Shown here piece after piece: positions 25,660 to 37,091 of a stretch of DNA of 64,000 nucleotides (position 1 is the first letter of the stretch; each line of letters begins with the position of its first letter). This stretch comes from Purshia tridentata. Taxonomy: Eukaryota; Streptophyta; Magnoliopsida; Rosales; Rosaceae. The notes under the pieces were generated by a model that ran no database searches, was not told the DNA's origin, and was given only the letters and a program-made list of their open reading frames with translations. Both the position numbers and the translations under genes were made by a program. Where the stretch lies: contig QANT01001000.1 of NCBI GenBank assembly GCA_003254885.1, positions 103,188 through 167,187 of the forward strand, in the 5' to 3' direction.

Positions 25660-28611
25660 ATGGCTCAGAGAGAAGAAAAGGTGGTGGTGAAGATCGACGG
25701 TTGTGGTGGTTCCAGCAGCAAAGAAACAGAAACTTCATCACCATCTATCAATGGAGAAAAAAGTCCAAGAAAACTATTTGAGGGCTCACCAGCAAAACCC
25801 ACTGAATCTTTTCGAAGAAGAAGCAAAGAGTCACCAGAAGCTCCTTCAAACAACTCGGATGGAGCTGAGGTTCTCAGATGCAGTTCAAATTTAAACGCTT
25901 CCTTTTCGAGAAACTCTTGGAAGCCACCTATAAGCAAGACTAGATCCAGGCTTTTGGACCCACCTGAGGAACCACCATCGTGCCCAAGATCAGATAGAGT
26001 GGCGGGCTCTGGACGAACGCTTGCGAAAGATGATGGTGATGATGAAGCTTTTGATGAGGACGACATTCCGGAAGAGTACAAGAAAATCAAGTTCAGCACG
26101 CTCACATTGCTTCAGTGGGTGAGTCTTGTTGTTGTTATAGCAGCCTTAATTTGTAACCTTTGGATTCCGATTATAAAGAGGAAAACACTGTGGGACCTTC
26201 CACTATGGAAATGGGAGTTATTGGTTTTAGCTTTAATTTGTGGACGTTTGGTTTCGGGTTGGGGAATTCGGGTGGTTGTGTTCTTTGTGGAGCGCAATTT
26301 TCTTTTGCGGAAACGTGTTTTGTACTTTGTTTATGGGTTACGGAAGGCTGTTCAGAATTGTCTATGGTTGGGTTTGGTTTTGCTTGTGTGGCATTTAATT
26401 TTTGATAAAAAGGTTGAGGAGAAGACCAACAGTCGGATCTTACCTTACGTAACCAAGATTCTGGTATGTTTTCTGGCTGGTACCTTGATATGGCTTCTGA
26501 AAACGATACTTGTCAAGGTCCTTGCTTTGTCTTTCCATGTGAACGCCTATTTCGACCGAATTCAGGAGGCTTTGTTCAATCAGTATGTGATTGAGACGCT
26601 TTCTGGTCCTCCATTGTTTGATAGAAATTATTACACAAAAGCAGAGGAAAAGGCTGCCGCTGAGATTCGGGAATTTCAGAATGCTGGGGCTACAATGCCT
26701 TGTGAGCTCGGGGCAACTCTTCTTCAAAGGACTGGGAGAGTTATAGGGAGTGGACTGCAAAGTAGCCCCAAAGTCGGGAAGAGTCCTAGATTTTCTAAGC
26801 CAATGTCTGATAGACAAGATCAGGAGATCCCAGTTGACCACTTGCATAAGCTCAATCAGAAGAATGTATCAGCTTGGAATATGCGAAGAATGATAAATAT
26901 AATCCGCCATGGCTCCTTAACCACTCTCGATGAACAGATACTAGATGCTGATATGGGGGACGACTCTGCTTTGGAGATTAAAACTGAATGCCAGGCAAAA
27001 GAGGCAGCCAAGAAGATATTCCTCAAAGTAGCCAAGCCACGGTCCCAGTAAGTTCATACTTCTTGTACCCTTTCATTTTGGATTTGATTTGATCTTCAAA
27101 TGCATGTATGCAAGTTACACTCTTTTTACATAATGGTTAATTGATGCACTACTTTATTCTGTATGTTAGTGTTATCTCTTTTCAAACATTGATTACCTGT
27201 TCAGATGGGAAGCTCAATGCATCTATAAATAACACAGCATTTAATGAAGTACTCTGTCCCTATGGAAGTTGCCTTAAACATATTGTGGTAATGTATTTTG
27301 TTGTGACAGACACATTTACCTCGACGATGTGATGCGCTTTATGTATAAAGATGAAGCTTTGAAGACAATTCGTCTCTTCGGAGCAGCAACTGAACATGAC
27401 GGAATCAGCAAGTCCTCTCTTAGAGATTGGGTGGTAATGATACCTTACACTTTAACTTGGTTCTCATTAGTTCCCGCTATTAATCAGCAACTAAAATTTA
27501 TGCCCGTCCAAACGTTGGGGTCCCTTTCTGTAATCAATGAACCACTAATTGAAGAAAGAATTCGTTTTTCTCTTTTCTTTTAGGTCGGTGCATTTAGAGA
27601 GAGAAGAAAACTAGCATTGTCTCTCAACGATACAAAAACAGCAGTGGACGAACTCCACAATTTGCTAAATATTGTTGTAGCTGTCATCATTTTGGTAATC
27701 TGGCTTATTATACTTGAAGTTCCAATCACCCACTTCCTGCTCTTCATAAGCTCCCAGCTTCTTTTGGTTGTATTTATCTTTGGGAACTCGTGCAAGACAG
27801 TTTTTGAAGCAATCATTTTTCTATTTGTAATGCACCCATTTGATGTGGGTGATCGTTGTGAAGTGGATGGAGTCCAGGTGAAAATTTGAATCATCATACA
27901 GTGTGCATTATCTTAAGCTTTAATTTATATATCTTTTTACAGATATCCTAATAAATTGATGTTCTTTGGGTCTGATTAGATGGTAGTTGAAGAGATGAAT
28001 ATATTAACTACAGTGTTTCTGAAGTTTGACAACCAAAAGCTCATATACCCCAACAGTGTTCTCGCTACCAAGGCAATTGCTAATTTTTATCGTAGTCCAG
28101 ACATGGGAGATGCTGTTGATTTCTGCATTCATATCTCAACTCCATTGGAAAAGGTGGCCATCGTGAAAGAGAGAATAAAAGGGTATGCAAGGGCAATCTG
28201 TTTCATATAGTTTTAGTTTTGGTTTCCCTTTTCCTTGTCATGAGAATTGAGAATTGTACAATATTATCTATGGGGCGCGGCTGCTTGATTTTAAAATGTT
28301 ATTATATATGCAGGTATATTGAAAGCACGGGTGAGCACTGGCACCCAGCTCCAATGTTGGTCATGAGGGACGTGGAGGAATTGAACAAACTGAAGATATC
28401 TGTGTGGCTCACACACAAGATGAACCATCAGGACATGGTGGAGAGATGGAGAAGGAGAGGCCTTTTGATAGAAGAGATGATCAAAGTGTTCCGAGAGCTT
28501 GATATTCAGTATCGCCTACTGCCTCTTGATGTGAATGTCCGAAACATGCCCAGTTTAACCTCCAACAAGCTTCCTTCAAATTGGACAACTTGTGCACAAG
28601 CAAATAACTGA
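25660..28611 (+). CDS. MSL10: MscS-like mechanosensitive ion channel (MSL10 group)
   Basis: A 768-residue membrane channel homologous to bacterial MscS. Plant MSL9/MSL10-type proteins sit in the plasma membrane and open under membrane tension. Exons: 25660-27047, 27310-27433, 27584-27877, 27980-28182, 28314-28611, with continuous frame. A charged, Ser-rich cytosolic N-terminus (1-145) contains possible phosphorylation motifs (SPRKLF, EGSPAKP). Predicted membrane segments lie near 148-170, 182-212, 231-248, 268-290, 532-555 and 562-590. The last (FIFGNSCKTVFEAIIFLFVMHPFDVGDRCEVDG) is the pore-lining MscS segment, followed by the soluble domain (MVVEEMNILTTVFLKFDNQ, YPNSVLATKAIANFYRSPDMGD). The start codon opens the long first exon and agrees with the family N-terminus. 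It could instead be named MSL9 or another paralogue of this group. Confidence 0.93.
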
Positions 28612-29400
28612 AACAGTCTTCCCATTATGACTGACAAAAGCTGATTGATACCGGCAAGATACTTGATGCTCGTAGTTTCAGCCTAACTTATAGATATTAT
28701 AGATGAAGTTTCAATCATGTATGGTAATTCCCTAAGTCACCTTCCATTGTGTACCAAAATATAAATCCATAAAAAATATTCCCTATTATCGAGTCATTGA
28801 CTGTGTGCTTGTTTGTGTTTGAACTTACAGTGAAACGAGTTAAATGCACAAATGAATCTTGTTGAATATTGAAGACTGATGTATGATAACAGTTGAGTTA
28901 TTAGCTAATAGCCTATAACTAAGAAGACAAGACAGGGTCGTATTGATGAACCTGAAAGGAAGGGGATATGCCAATCCTCCTCACACCCCTGTGTTGTCTT
29001 CCTTTATCATACTGTAAACTAATTGTAAAGATTATTTTCTTCTTAAAATATCAAAATCAATTATATAACAAAAGTAAAAGTAAAATGTGCCCAATCCCCT
29101 CTCCTTCCTGTTGAAGTTGTTGACATCTGTCCCTCTACTTGACACAAATTAAACATCGTTAACTTTTTTCTTTAAAGAAAAAAACACTGTTAATTTATTA
29201 GAAAAATAGAAAAAGATAAGGGTAAAAAGATCAGTTCTACAATTTTTTATTCTTTTTGTTGGTAAGCGGAGGGCCAAAGGCCCAAAATACAAACAGCTAG
29301 CCAGTCCAGAGATGCCCAGGCAGTGTTCAACCAGAGTCTGTAAACACAAACAGCTAGTCAGCCACAAACAGTTCTACTAACTCTTACACTTCGTCTTCTT
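28612..29400. other. Intergenic between the MSL and MED30 genes
   Basis: Holds the MSL 3' UTR and AT-rich DNA. The region just before 29400 is the presumed MED30 promoter. No gene was seen. Confidence 0.5.
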
Positions 29401-30535
29401 CAGTCTATCAAACTCTCTCTATCCCTCTCTCTGTTTTTTATCCAACCTCACAGCAACAGAACAACAATCAACAACCGCCCATAAAATTCCTTTGCCGTTT
29501 TTAATTTAAAAAGCTTTACAAAAAGAAAAAGAGAGTTTGTTAGAGGTGTCTCTCGTACGGCTCGTGCCTTCACCGAGAGAGTGCGTTCTAGGGTCGATCT
29601 GCGAAACCACTCTCTGTCGGTGAGGCAGGTAATTGGATCTCTCTCTCCCTCTCTCTTTTCCATCTGTCTGCTACTGTTAGTTATTTTATCGGGACCCTAC
29701 TCTCTCCATCTCTCCATAACCGACTTCAATGTTGAAGGTGTTGTTTTCTAAAGTCTTTATTTTGTTTGGTTACTGATACGAATGCAGAGTTCTTTGTAAT
29801 GGATTTACTTTATCTCGCATGTCCTTTCTATGTCTCTAGGTTTGAGCAATAGTTTAGAGACTACGAGGTGAATTGGTTCAAAATTGAGGTGAGTTTAGGT
29901 GTTTTGGTGAACTTCAATTGAATTTTCACTATGTTAAACTTCCTTTAAATTTCAATAAACTTTTCCTACTAGATTATTATTAAATTTTCTACAAATTCTA
30001 GAGTTTTTCTTTATTGGACAGAAAATTCCATTGAGTTTATGTTAAATATTGAGCAAATTGGATTATGATAAGCCTAGATCCTTTTTGTTTGTTTTTTAGT
30101 TAAACTGCATATAAAGTTGCAAGTAAATTTATATTGAAAGTATGTTCTTTTCCAATTTGGACTATGATAAGCCTATATGGATAGAGTTATTCTATGCAGT
30201 ATTTCCTCTTTTGTGATTTCTGGTTGTGCTATATCTCTGTTATTTGTGTAGTACATGCAGTATTCACTCCTTCACTGTTTCTCGTAGAAATGACATGATC
30301 CTTTAATGTATTTCTGTTTGTAGATATTTTTTGGTCATAAAGGTTAATTTGTTAAATCAGCAAGTAAATAGAAGCCCCTCTCCTAAATCTCTGTTTGGGG
30401 ACCAATATAACATTGGGAACTATACCTTCAACAAAACCAAAAAGTGAAATTTGGCCATCCTTTTTCGTTTCTTTGAAAAAAAAGCAAAGTTCCATCTTAA
30501 ACTTTTCTCACCTTCCACAGAAACAGAGTCAAAAA
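29401..30535 (+). other. Probable MED30 5' UTR exon(s) and leader intron
   Basis: A CT-rich leader ending tgaggcag at 29628, directly before gtaattgg, looks like a non-coding first exon with a canonical donor. Candidate acceptors before the start codon include cttccacag ending at 30520. A short intermediate exon near 29841-29868 (preceded by tctctag, followed by gtgaatt) is also possible. UTR introns of this type are common in plant Mediator and other housekeeping genes. No coding is implied. Confidence 0.4.
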
Positions 30536-32077
30536 ATGGAAGAGAAGGATATGAATGCATTAACAGCAAGCCCTAAGACAATTCAAGAGCTAGCAATGGA
30601 GGGGCAGAAGCATCTAGAAGAAACCATACAGTCAGCTTTCCAGATCCTCTCCTCCATGAATGACGAGCTTTGCAATCCTGCATTGTGGTCCACCACTCCC
30701 TCTTTTTCAGCTGCTACTAACATTGCAAATGGTCCTTCTTCCCACTCTAACAGTGCTGCTAATGGCGATTCATCTTCTTCTGAAAATACTACTACCCACC
30801 ATCATGGAGACTTAAGTGGTGCTGGTGGTTCTGGTACTGGAGGAGCTCTTGAAGAGGCTCGGTTTCGGTATAAGAACTCTGTGGCCTTGCTCCGTGGTGT
30901 TCTTGCTGAAATTCCCAACTCTCAGAAGGTGATTTCAAAAACCTTTTTTCCTTAATTTGCTTATTTACCAAATTTAGGTACTATCATGATAAACATAATG
31001 CATAAGCTTTGCAATTTGAAGTACAAATTGTCTTTCAGCTCTAGTTTTGTTTCTTGGTATAGTCACGCAATCAGTGAATTGACCATGAAAGATTACATAT
31101 ATGGACTCTTCCACAGTGTGATTTCTTCCACTTCTTATTCATTTGATGGAGGATCCAACATAGGAGAGACATATATGGTTTTGTGCTAGGATATATAAAG
31201 AAGCTAATTTGCTTCCCCATTACAATGATTAAACAAAATATTTATTCATTTAATCACTGTATTGAGAGAGAAATTTAAGGATTTGTATTAACTTTGTGTA
31301 AGGGACTTGAATGGAAGTGGAGGGCTTGAACCACTGACTTGAATGGAAATGTTTGCTCCATCTACTTGGAAATCATAAGCTTTTTGAAATGCTTCAATAC
31401 AAATGTTGGAACAGTCAATCACTTTGGTGTATTTTGACTACTCCATTTTCTATGAATTTATATACATGTATATGTATGCATTTAATTGCAATGGTTTTAT
31501 CTGGACCTTATCAGTTATTACAGATTGACACATCCCATTTTGTAAACTTTGTAGTATGCTAAACTGTGCTGTTTGTTTTAAAATAGGCAACATGTGAAAC
31601 TAGTTCAACTGCCATCAGTTCAGAATCACCAGCTGATCATGCTGAAATTGAGAAGTTGGATGAGCGAGCCTACAATTTGAGAAAGGTAGTTTTAAGAACA
31701 TGTAAATTAATGTTTATGATGTTACAGATTTCATGTCAAGAAATAAATTTTTGCTTCTAAAGGGGTTAGGTTTTATTTGGAGGCTATCAGATAGATCACC
31801 ATAAAGACCAAGTTAAATGATTTCATGACAGCTTTTGCTGAAATGATTAGTCTTCCCATAGCTCATTTCTTTATGATACTAAAGTTAATTTGAAACCTTC
31901 TCTTAATATCTGAAGAGCTCTGTTTTTCTTGTACCAAAATATCTGTAAAACAATGTACCGACTCTTTTTCAAATGCAGGAGCTTGCAAACAAGAATGCAT
32001 ATATCAAAGTTCTTATGGATCAGCTACGAGATCTTATTACTGACATATCAACATGGCAAAGTCCTTGTTCCTTCTGA
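30536..32077 (+). CDS. MED30: Mediator of RNA polymerase II transcription subunit 30
   Basis: Head-associated Mediator subunit that helps link transcription factors with RNA polymerase II in the nucleus. 196 residues from three exons: 30536-30928, 31587-31685, 31979-32077. Family blocks are clear: [34 protein letters not shown] near the N-terminus, [27 protein letters not shown] before intron 1, and the C-terminal helix [31 protein letters not shown] low-complexity Ser/Asn/Gly/His stretch (about 65-105) separates the first two and is variable in this family. The start is the Met of MEEKDMNAL; the frame is open 47 codons further up, but that part reads like UTR. Confidence 0.95.
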
Positions 32078-32617
32078 TTTTGAAATGCATCTGAGGACAC
32101 CAAAAAAGTTTCTGCGGAAGTCGATGATGCTTTTCTTTGACTCGTGTATCTCGGGTTCTCTCTCCTGGACTCATTACTGTACCACATATTTGGACCCCGG
32201 ATGCTTTGAGAACCCAGAGTTACGTTTTTTAAGCCCAAAGTAAAGTTGGGCCTGGGAATTGTTTCACGTTGTAAACTTTATATTACTTTGCGTGGGTATT
32301 TCACATTGTAAACTTGAAAAAGATAAAGTGAAACTCGATTGGTTTTTCTTTTTTTTTTTTAATTTGTGTCAGACGCCTTTGTTTGTTTGATGTTAAAACT
32401 CATCTTGTATTTAGTAGTTTGTTACGTGGTGGACCCAATGAGACCGACCCTCTTTAAGACTTTAAGTAAGGGATAGAGTGGCAGAGAAACTGGCCTGCTT
32501 TTGTATGGTGCAAACCAATACAGGTAGACACTAAAAGAATCACCAGAATATATACTATTACTATATAGAGGAAGGAAGAGAAAGAAAGGAGCATAACCGA
32601 GTTCATATCTAATACTA
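32078..32617. other. Intergenic between the MED30 and GST genes
   Basis: The MED30 3' UTR is followed by the GST promoter. A TATA-like ctatatagagg near 32560-32570, about 50 bases before the GST start codon, is the best core-promoter candidate. Confidence 0.5.
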
Positions 32618-33470
32618 ATGGCGGCGACTCCGGTGAAAGTGTATGGGCCACCGTTATCCACAGCTGTGTCAAGAGTCTTGGCCTGTCTCTTTGAGAAAGA
32701 GGTGGATTTTCAGCTCATTTCTGTCAACATGTCCAAAAACGAGCACAAGAAGCCTGACTACCTCAAGATCCAGGTAGGTACATCTCCTACTCGACAATGA
32801 GACTTCTCTCCCTGTTTCTCATTTCTCATCTGGAGTTTTTCTTTTGTTTACTGCAACAGCCCTTTGGAAAAGTGCCAGCTTTTGAAGATGAGAGCATCTC
32901 CCTCTTTGGTATATATGCATATGCCTACCATTTTATTTTTCAGAGACAATTAGTATGAATTATATTATTCACTAATTCCATACTAATTCTGCATATATGT
33001 TTATTTATTTGTTTACAGAATCGAGAGCCATATGCCGGTACGTATGTGAAAAGTACGCAGATCAGGGAAACAGAGGATTGTACGGAACGAACCCATTGGA
33101 AAAAGCCTCCATAGATCAATGGCTAGAAGCTGAAGCGCAAAGCTTCAGCCCTCCAAGCTCAGTTCTGGTATTTCAGCTTGCATTTGCACCAAGAATGAAG
33201 CTGAAGCAAGACCAGGGAGTGATAAGGCAGAATGAGGAAAAGCTGTCCAATGTGCTGGACGTGTACGAAAAGAGACTGAGTGAGAGTCGGTTCCTGGCGG
33301 GTGATGAATTTTCGCTGGCTGATCTTTCTCACTTGCCCAACACGCAGTATCTGGTCAATAACACCGATAGGGCAGAGCTGTTTACTTCTAGAAACAATGT
33401 GGGCAGGTGGTGGACTGAAATATCTACCCGAGACTCCTGGGAGAAGGTGGTTCAGATGCAGAATCCTTGA
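32618..33470 (+). CDS. GSTF: Glutathione S-transferase, phi class
   Basis: Cytosolic enzyme that conjugates glutathione to electrophiles, or acts as peroxidase or flavonoid carrier; the specific substrate cannot be read from sequence. 218 residues, from exons 32618-32773, 32860-32908, 33019-33470. Three exons with these boundaries is the standard phi-class pattern. The N-terminal thioredoxin-like domain has GPPLSTAVSRVLACLFEKEVDF, whose serine region provides the catalytic Ser, then KIQPFGKVPAFEDESISLFESRAI, the glutathione-binding QPFGxVP and ESRAI motifs. The alpha-helical C-terminal domain includes SIDQWLEAEAQSF and FLAGDEFSLADLSHLPN. The start is the first Met, which fits the usual short phi N-terminus. 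Confidence 0.95.
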
Positions 33471-34140
33471 CTTTGCTTTTAACATTAACTTAAGCCTTCA
33501 ATAATTCATCTACTTCAACGGAAAGGAAACCTTCTTCCTTTTCGCTCAGGTTGGAGACTATTTTGCTTGTATAACATATTGTTGTCTGCTTCTTCTTCTT
33601 AACGTATTGTTGTTTTGTTCGTGAAATTATGTTAAGCACAATTCTTCTGCATCTCTTGATTATTTGAGTTTTTATTAAAACTATAGAAAAAGGTTACCTT
33701 CTCCTTTTATAAATAACACATGTTATAAATAACAAAGAATTATTGCGCAAGGCTTTTATGGTGCCTAGAATATTGGTATGCATAGGCCTTATGTTTGGTG
33801 TTATAGATCATACGCACCTAGTTTCGGCTAATTTTGACATTTTTTGATAGAATCTGTTATCTTCGAAGAACAAATTAATTAAGGTAAAATGGAAAAGTTG
33901 TGGGCATGATCATTTGGTTTACTGATTGTTGCAAGTGTTCCCTTGGGGGGAGGAAATCTCATCAACAACCGTTGTTAATAAAATAAAAAAAGAAAACCTG
34001 AATAGACACTGGAAGAGAAATGGGTTGGGTGTCCAATTGGGCCACACCATTGGGCTTAAAAGCGAAAAATTGTCTCCCCTAAATCTAAGAGCAGATGCAG
34101 AGCAGCAGAGCAACACGAAGAAGGGGAAGGGGGAAGGAGG
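33471..34140. other. Intergenic between GST and the snRNP 25K relic
   Basis: The GST 3' UTR and AT-rich DNA. No gene was seen. Confidence 0.5.
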
Positions 34141-34624
34141 AGGATCCGTATATAAGGAAAACAACATAAAGAAAGCAAGGCTGCAGTCCACACGCTGCTA
34201 CGTTCAAGGATCTTAAGCTTGCAATTAAGAAGAAAATCAACGAGACGGAGCAATCCAAGATGGGTCACCGCCACATTTCATGGTACCTACTACTACTTAC
34301 TACATACTACATACTCTGCATTGTGTGATAGGAAGAGAATTTCATATTCATTAATCATTTTGCCTCTCACACCATAACGAGAAGCTACTTGATCACAATG
34401 CTGCACTTCAGCATTTTGGCATACTCAACAATTCTCAGGTTAATTTTCTCTACTAACTATTTAATTGGGAACTTAACGTTATCCATTCATATGCATCTGC
34501 AAGTCAAAACTCTGATTTAATTACAAGGAAAAATGTGTGCCCTTGTATGTATGTCCAGGTGCTTTTTGTTCCTTACGTAGTGTTGAAGGGGAATCGCAGG
34601 CATTCAAAGAGGAAAGTAATGTGA
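34141..34624 (+). pseudogene. SNRNP25: Broken copy of the U11/U12 snRNP 25K protein gene
   Basis: Four blocks match, from memory, the plant minor-spliceosome 25-kDa protein. These are SVYKENNIKKARLQST (about 34145-34192), ATFKDLKLAIKKKINETEQ followed by SKMGHRHISW (34200-34282, ending at a good GT donor), CLSHHNEKLLDHNAALQHFG plus ILNNSQ (to 34438), and VLFVPYVVLKGNRRHSKRK (34559-34615). The copy is damaged. About 40 or more residues are missing between the first two blocks, which are joined out of frame near 34193. Frame is lost at the start of the third block. The usual basic C-terminus is absent unless a further exon exists. No start codon lies near the first block. Introns are retained, so this is a segmental duplicate rather than a retrocopy. 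Identification rests on recalled family sequence. Confidence 0.65.
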
Positions 34625-34985
34625 ATTTGATTCAGTTTGGTGCAATACCCTTATATCTAATTTATATCATTATTCTCTCCTTATAAAGAAGAAAGAAAGG
34701 GACGGGGAACTCATCTGCAATTAACTTTTCCTTTCTCCTTTCGTTAGTTAGGGTACTTTAAAAAAAGGAGAAAAAAAAAAAAATCTTAAAATTTCCCATG
34801 AATTAAAAGCGATAGAAACCAGTAAGGAGTTGCTAAGTGCATTTTGCATCAAAGCTCAAGTTTACAATTGAAGCATCCATATTTCATCAAAGTAAAATGA
34901 ACTTTTGTTTTGACAACCAGAGACTACATTCTCTGTACAAACTCTCCTCTCTCGACCCTCTTTTGATCTTCACTAATCAGCTCTG
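34625..34985. other. Short convergent spacer before the ARID-HMG gene
   Basis: AT-rich DNA holding the 3' UTR of the minus-strand ARID-HMG gene. No other feature was seen; I looked for a last snRNP 25K exon here and did not find one. Confidence 0.5.
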
Positions 34986-37091
34986 TTAAGCTTCCTTGGT
35001 CTGCCTGAGATTCATTTTCTCCTTGTACTCTTTCAACTCTCTCCTGTACCTTTCTTTATCTTTCAACCCAATATTCTGGTAAACCTATTTGAAAAATAAC
35101 AAAAATGTGACAAATCATACTACTATTGATAAAAGAAATAAGGTAAGCAACTATGTATATGTGTCTTTGTAATATATTAATTATTACCATCCTCTCTTCT
35201 GGAGGAAGCTTGGTCCAAGACTCGCCTATCATTTTGGTAAACTCCCTTTCTCTGTTTGGGTAGAGAGACTTGAGCTTGTTATGCTTTTCAGCAAAGAAGA
35301 AATTATAGCCACTCCTATTGGGTTTTGGATAGTTGGGATCTCCCCTCCTTCTTCTTCTCCTCCTCGAACCTCGTCTTTTGGTGTTGTATGGTACAAGGGC
35401 ACTGATAGGTTGGGGAATTGGATTAGAATTCGAATTAGGAGCCGACTGCTCAGGATGGTAGAGCACTCCACTCAGAATCTTCGAACCCAATTTCACAGTT
35501 ACCAAATACCCACAATCAAATTTCCCATCAATTGTCCCCGTACCTGAAAAAACATCACCTGCTAATTAAGAGTGTTAATAACAACCTTAATTAGGGATTA
35601 GGCAAAACCACTTTAAATATAGAAGCTTTATCACTAATGTATCAAAATTAAGTTCAAACTAAGGAATCACTGATGCAGGTACGTGTTACACGCTCCCAAA
35701 CAAAAAAGCCCATTCATCGAAATGGACCCAACAATGCATAATGATATATATCTGTCAGTGAAACATGGAAGAAACATAGTATACATAGGATAGAAGCCGC
35801 ATATTTGTAACATGAGAGAGGAGTGGGGCCCTGGAAAAGATAAACTGGACGGACTATTGAGCTTTCCATTAAAATTGCAAAATTTTATTAATAATTTCGT
35901 AACTCATAATCTAATAATCAGTCAGGATAGCTAAGCTAACAAAATATTCCCTATCAAAATGGAAGTGAGACGTATTAAAAATATATAATTTAGCGGCAGA
36001 GAAACCACATCAAACATCTGTGGTGCGTGATTGAAACTCACCTTATCCTGTAGGATTTTTCAGAGAGAGGTTGGAGATGAACTGAAAAATGAATGAACCT
36101 ACCTTCAATAACTGAATCCGGATCCGGACAACCTTTGGGGGAATATTCCCCGAGACCCGGTTCAGGTTTTTCTGAACGGTTACTCATGGAAAATACAGCT
36201 GGAGAGACAAAAAAACAAATTAAATTATTGTACAAAACAACTCTAAATAAAATTATAAAAATTACAAGGTCAAAAGACGCACTCAATATATATGTAATAC
36301 CTGTAGGGGTACATAAAGGACCCTGTATCTTAAAGAAGTGAACCTGTTCATAATGGTAAAGAAGAGTTGAGTAGTGTTTCCTCAACACAAAAGAAGCGCT
36401 TGTTGTTGTAGGGGAGAACATGAATATATTACCCACTTCCCTCCATTTCTTCTCTGCAACAACCTGTTTCTTACACATGATTGTATAAAAAAAAGTAATT
36501 TACCCATAATTAAAATTAAAAGAATACGGCTACTTTTGAAGTGAGGAAAATTAAGGAAAAAAATATTTGACCAAAAAAAGCACAAGGAAAAGATAAATTG
36601 CCAAACCTTCTCAAAACCACCCCTCCATGTCACCTCTACGTATAATATGTGCAAATCTAGCTCCTTTCCTCCAATCACAGGAATCCTTTTTTTTTTTTTT
36701 TTAATTGTGAAGGAAAGCACAAAAAAGACAGATATCAGAGAAAGAGAAAAACAATAGACATGAACCACCCATTTTTATAAACCTACATTTTAAATACAAA
36801 AAAAAAATTGTTTTTTTTGTTTACTTTGAAAGTTTCCATGAACAAACACATTCTAAGCTCTCTACATATCTGATCATGCTCAAATCCCCAATAATAAATA
36901 TATTTTTGTGGTAGAAGAAAAAAGTTGAAGGCTTACATAAACTTGGTATTCATCAAGAAGTGGAAGCGCCTGAGAGTATCCCAGAAAGCAATTGGATTTT
37001 TAACAACATTTTCATGAGTATCAAGTGGTGCAGGATAATGCAAAACACCCGGAAAGTCATTTGAGCCCTTGGTTGTACCTACCGGCGACAT
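34986..37091 (-). CDS. HMGB9: ARID-HMG DNA-binding protein (HMGB9 type)
   Basis: Nuclear, plant-specific architectural protein that joins an AT-rich-interaction domain to one HMG box. 315 residues. Exons on the minus strand: 37091-36937, 36685-36607, 36463-36301, 36198-36103, 35543-35188, 35084-34986; 948 bases in continuous frame. The ARID spans about residues 30-120 (FWDTLRRFHFLMNTKFM, IPVIGGKELDLHILYVEVTWRGG, VVAEKKWREVGNIFMF, RKHYSTLLYHYEQ). A DGKFDCGYLVTVKLGSKIL block and an Arg-rich linker precede the HMG box (about 233-305: DPNYPKPNRSGYNFFFAEKH, REFTKMIGESWTKLPPEERMVYQ, DKERYRRELKEYK). The start is the Met of MSPVGTTKG; the frame is open upstream but has no earlier ATG. The intron 1 acceptor is preceded by 18 adenines instead of a pyrimidine tract. 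HMGB10 is the alternative name. Confidence 0.9.

Noticed and set aside
30395-30535. 47-codon extension of MED30
   Set aside because: It reads through a likely UTR intron and acceptor; family proteins begin with MEEK.
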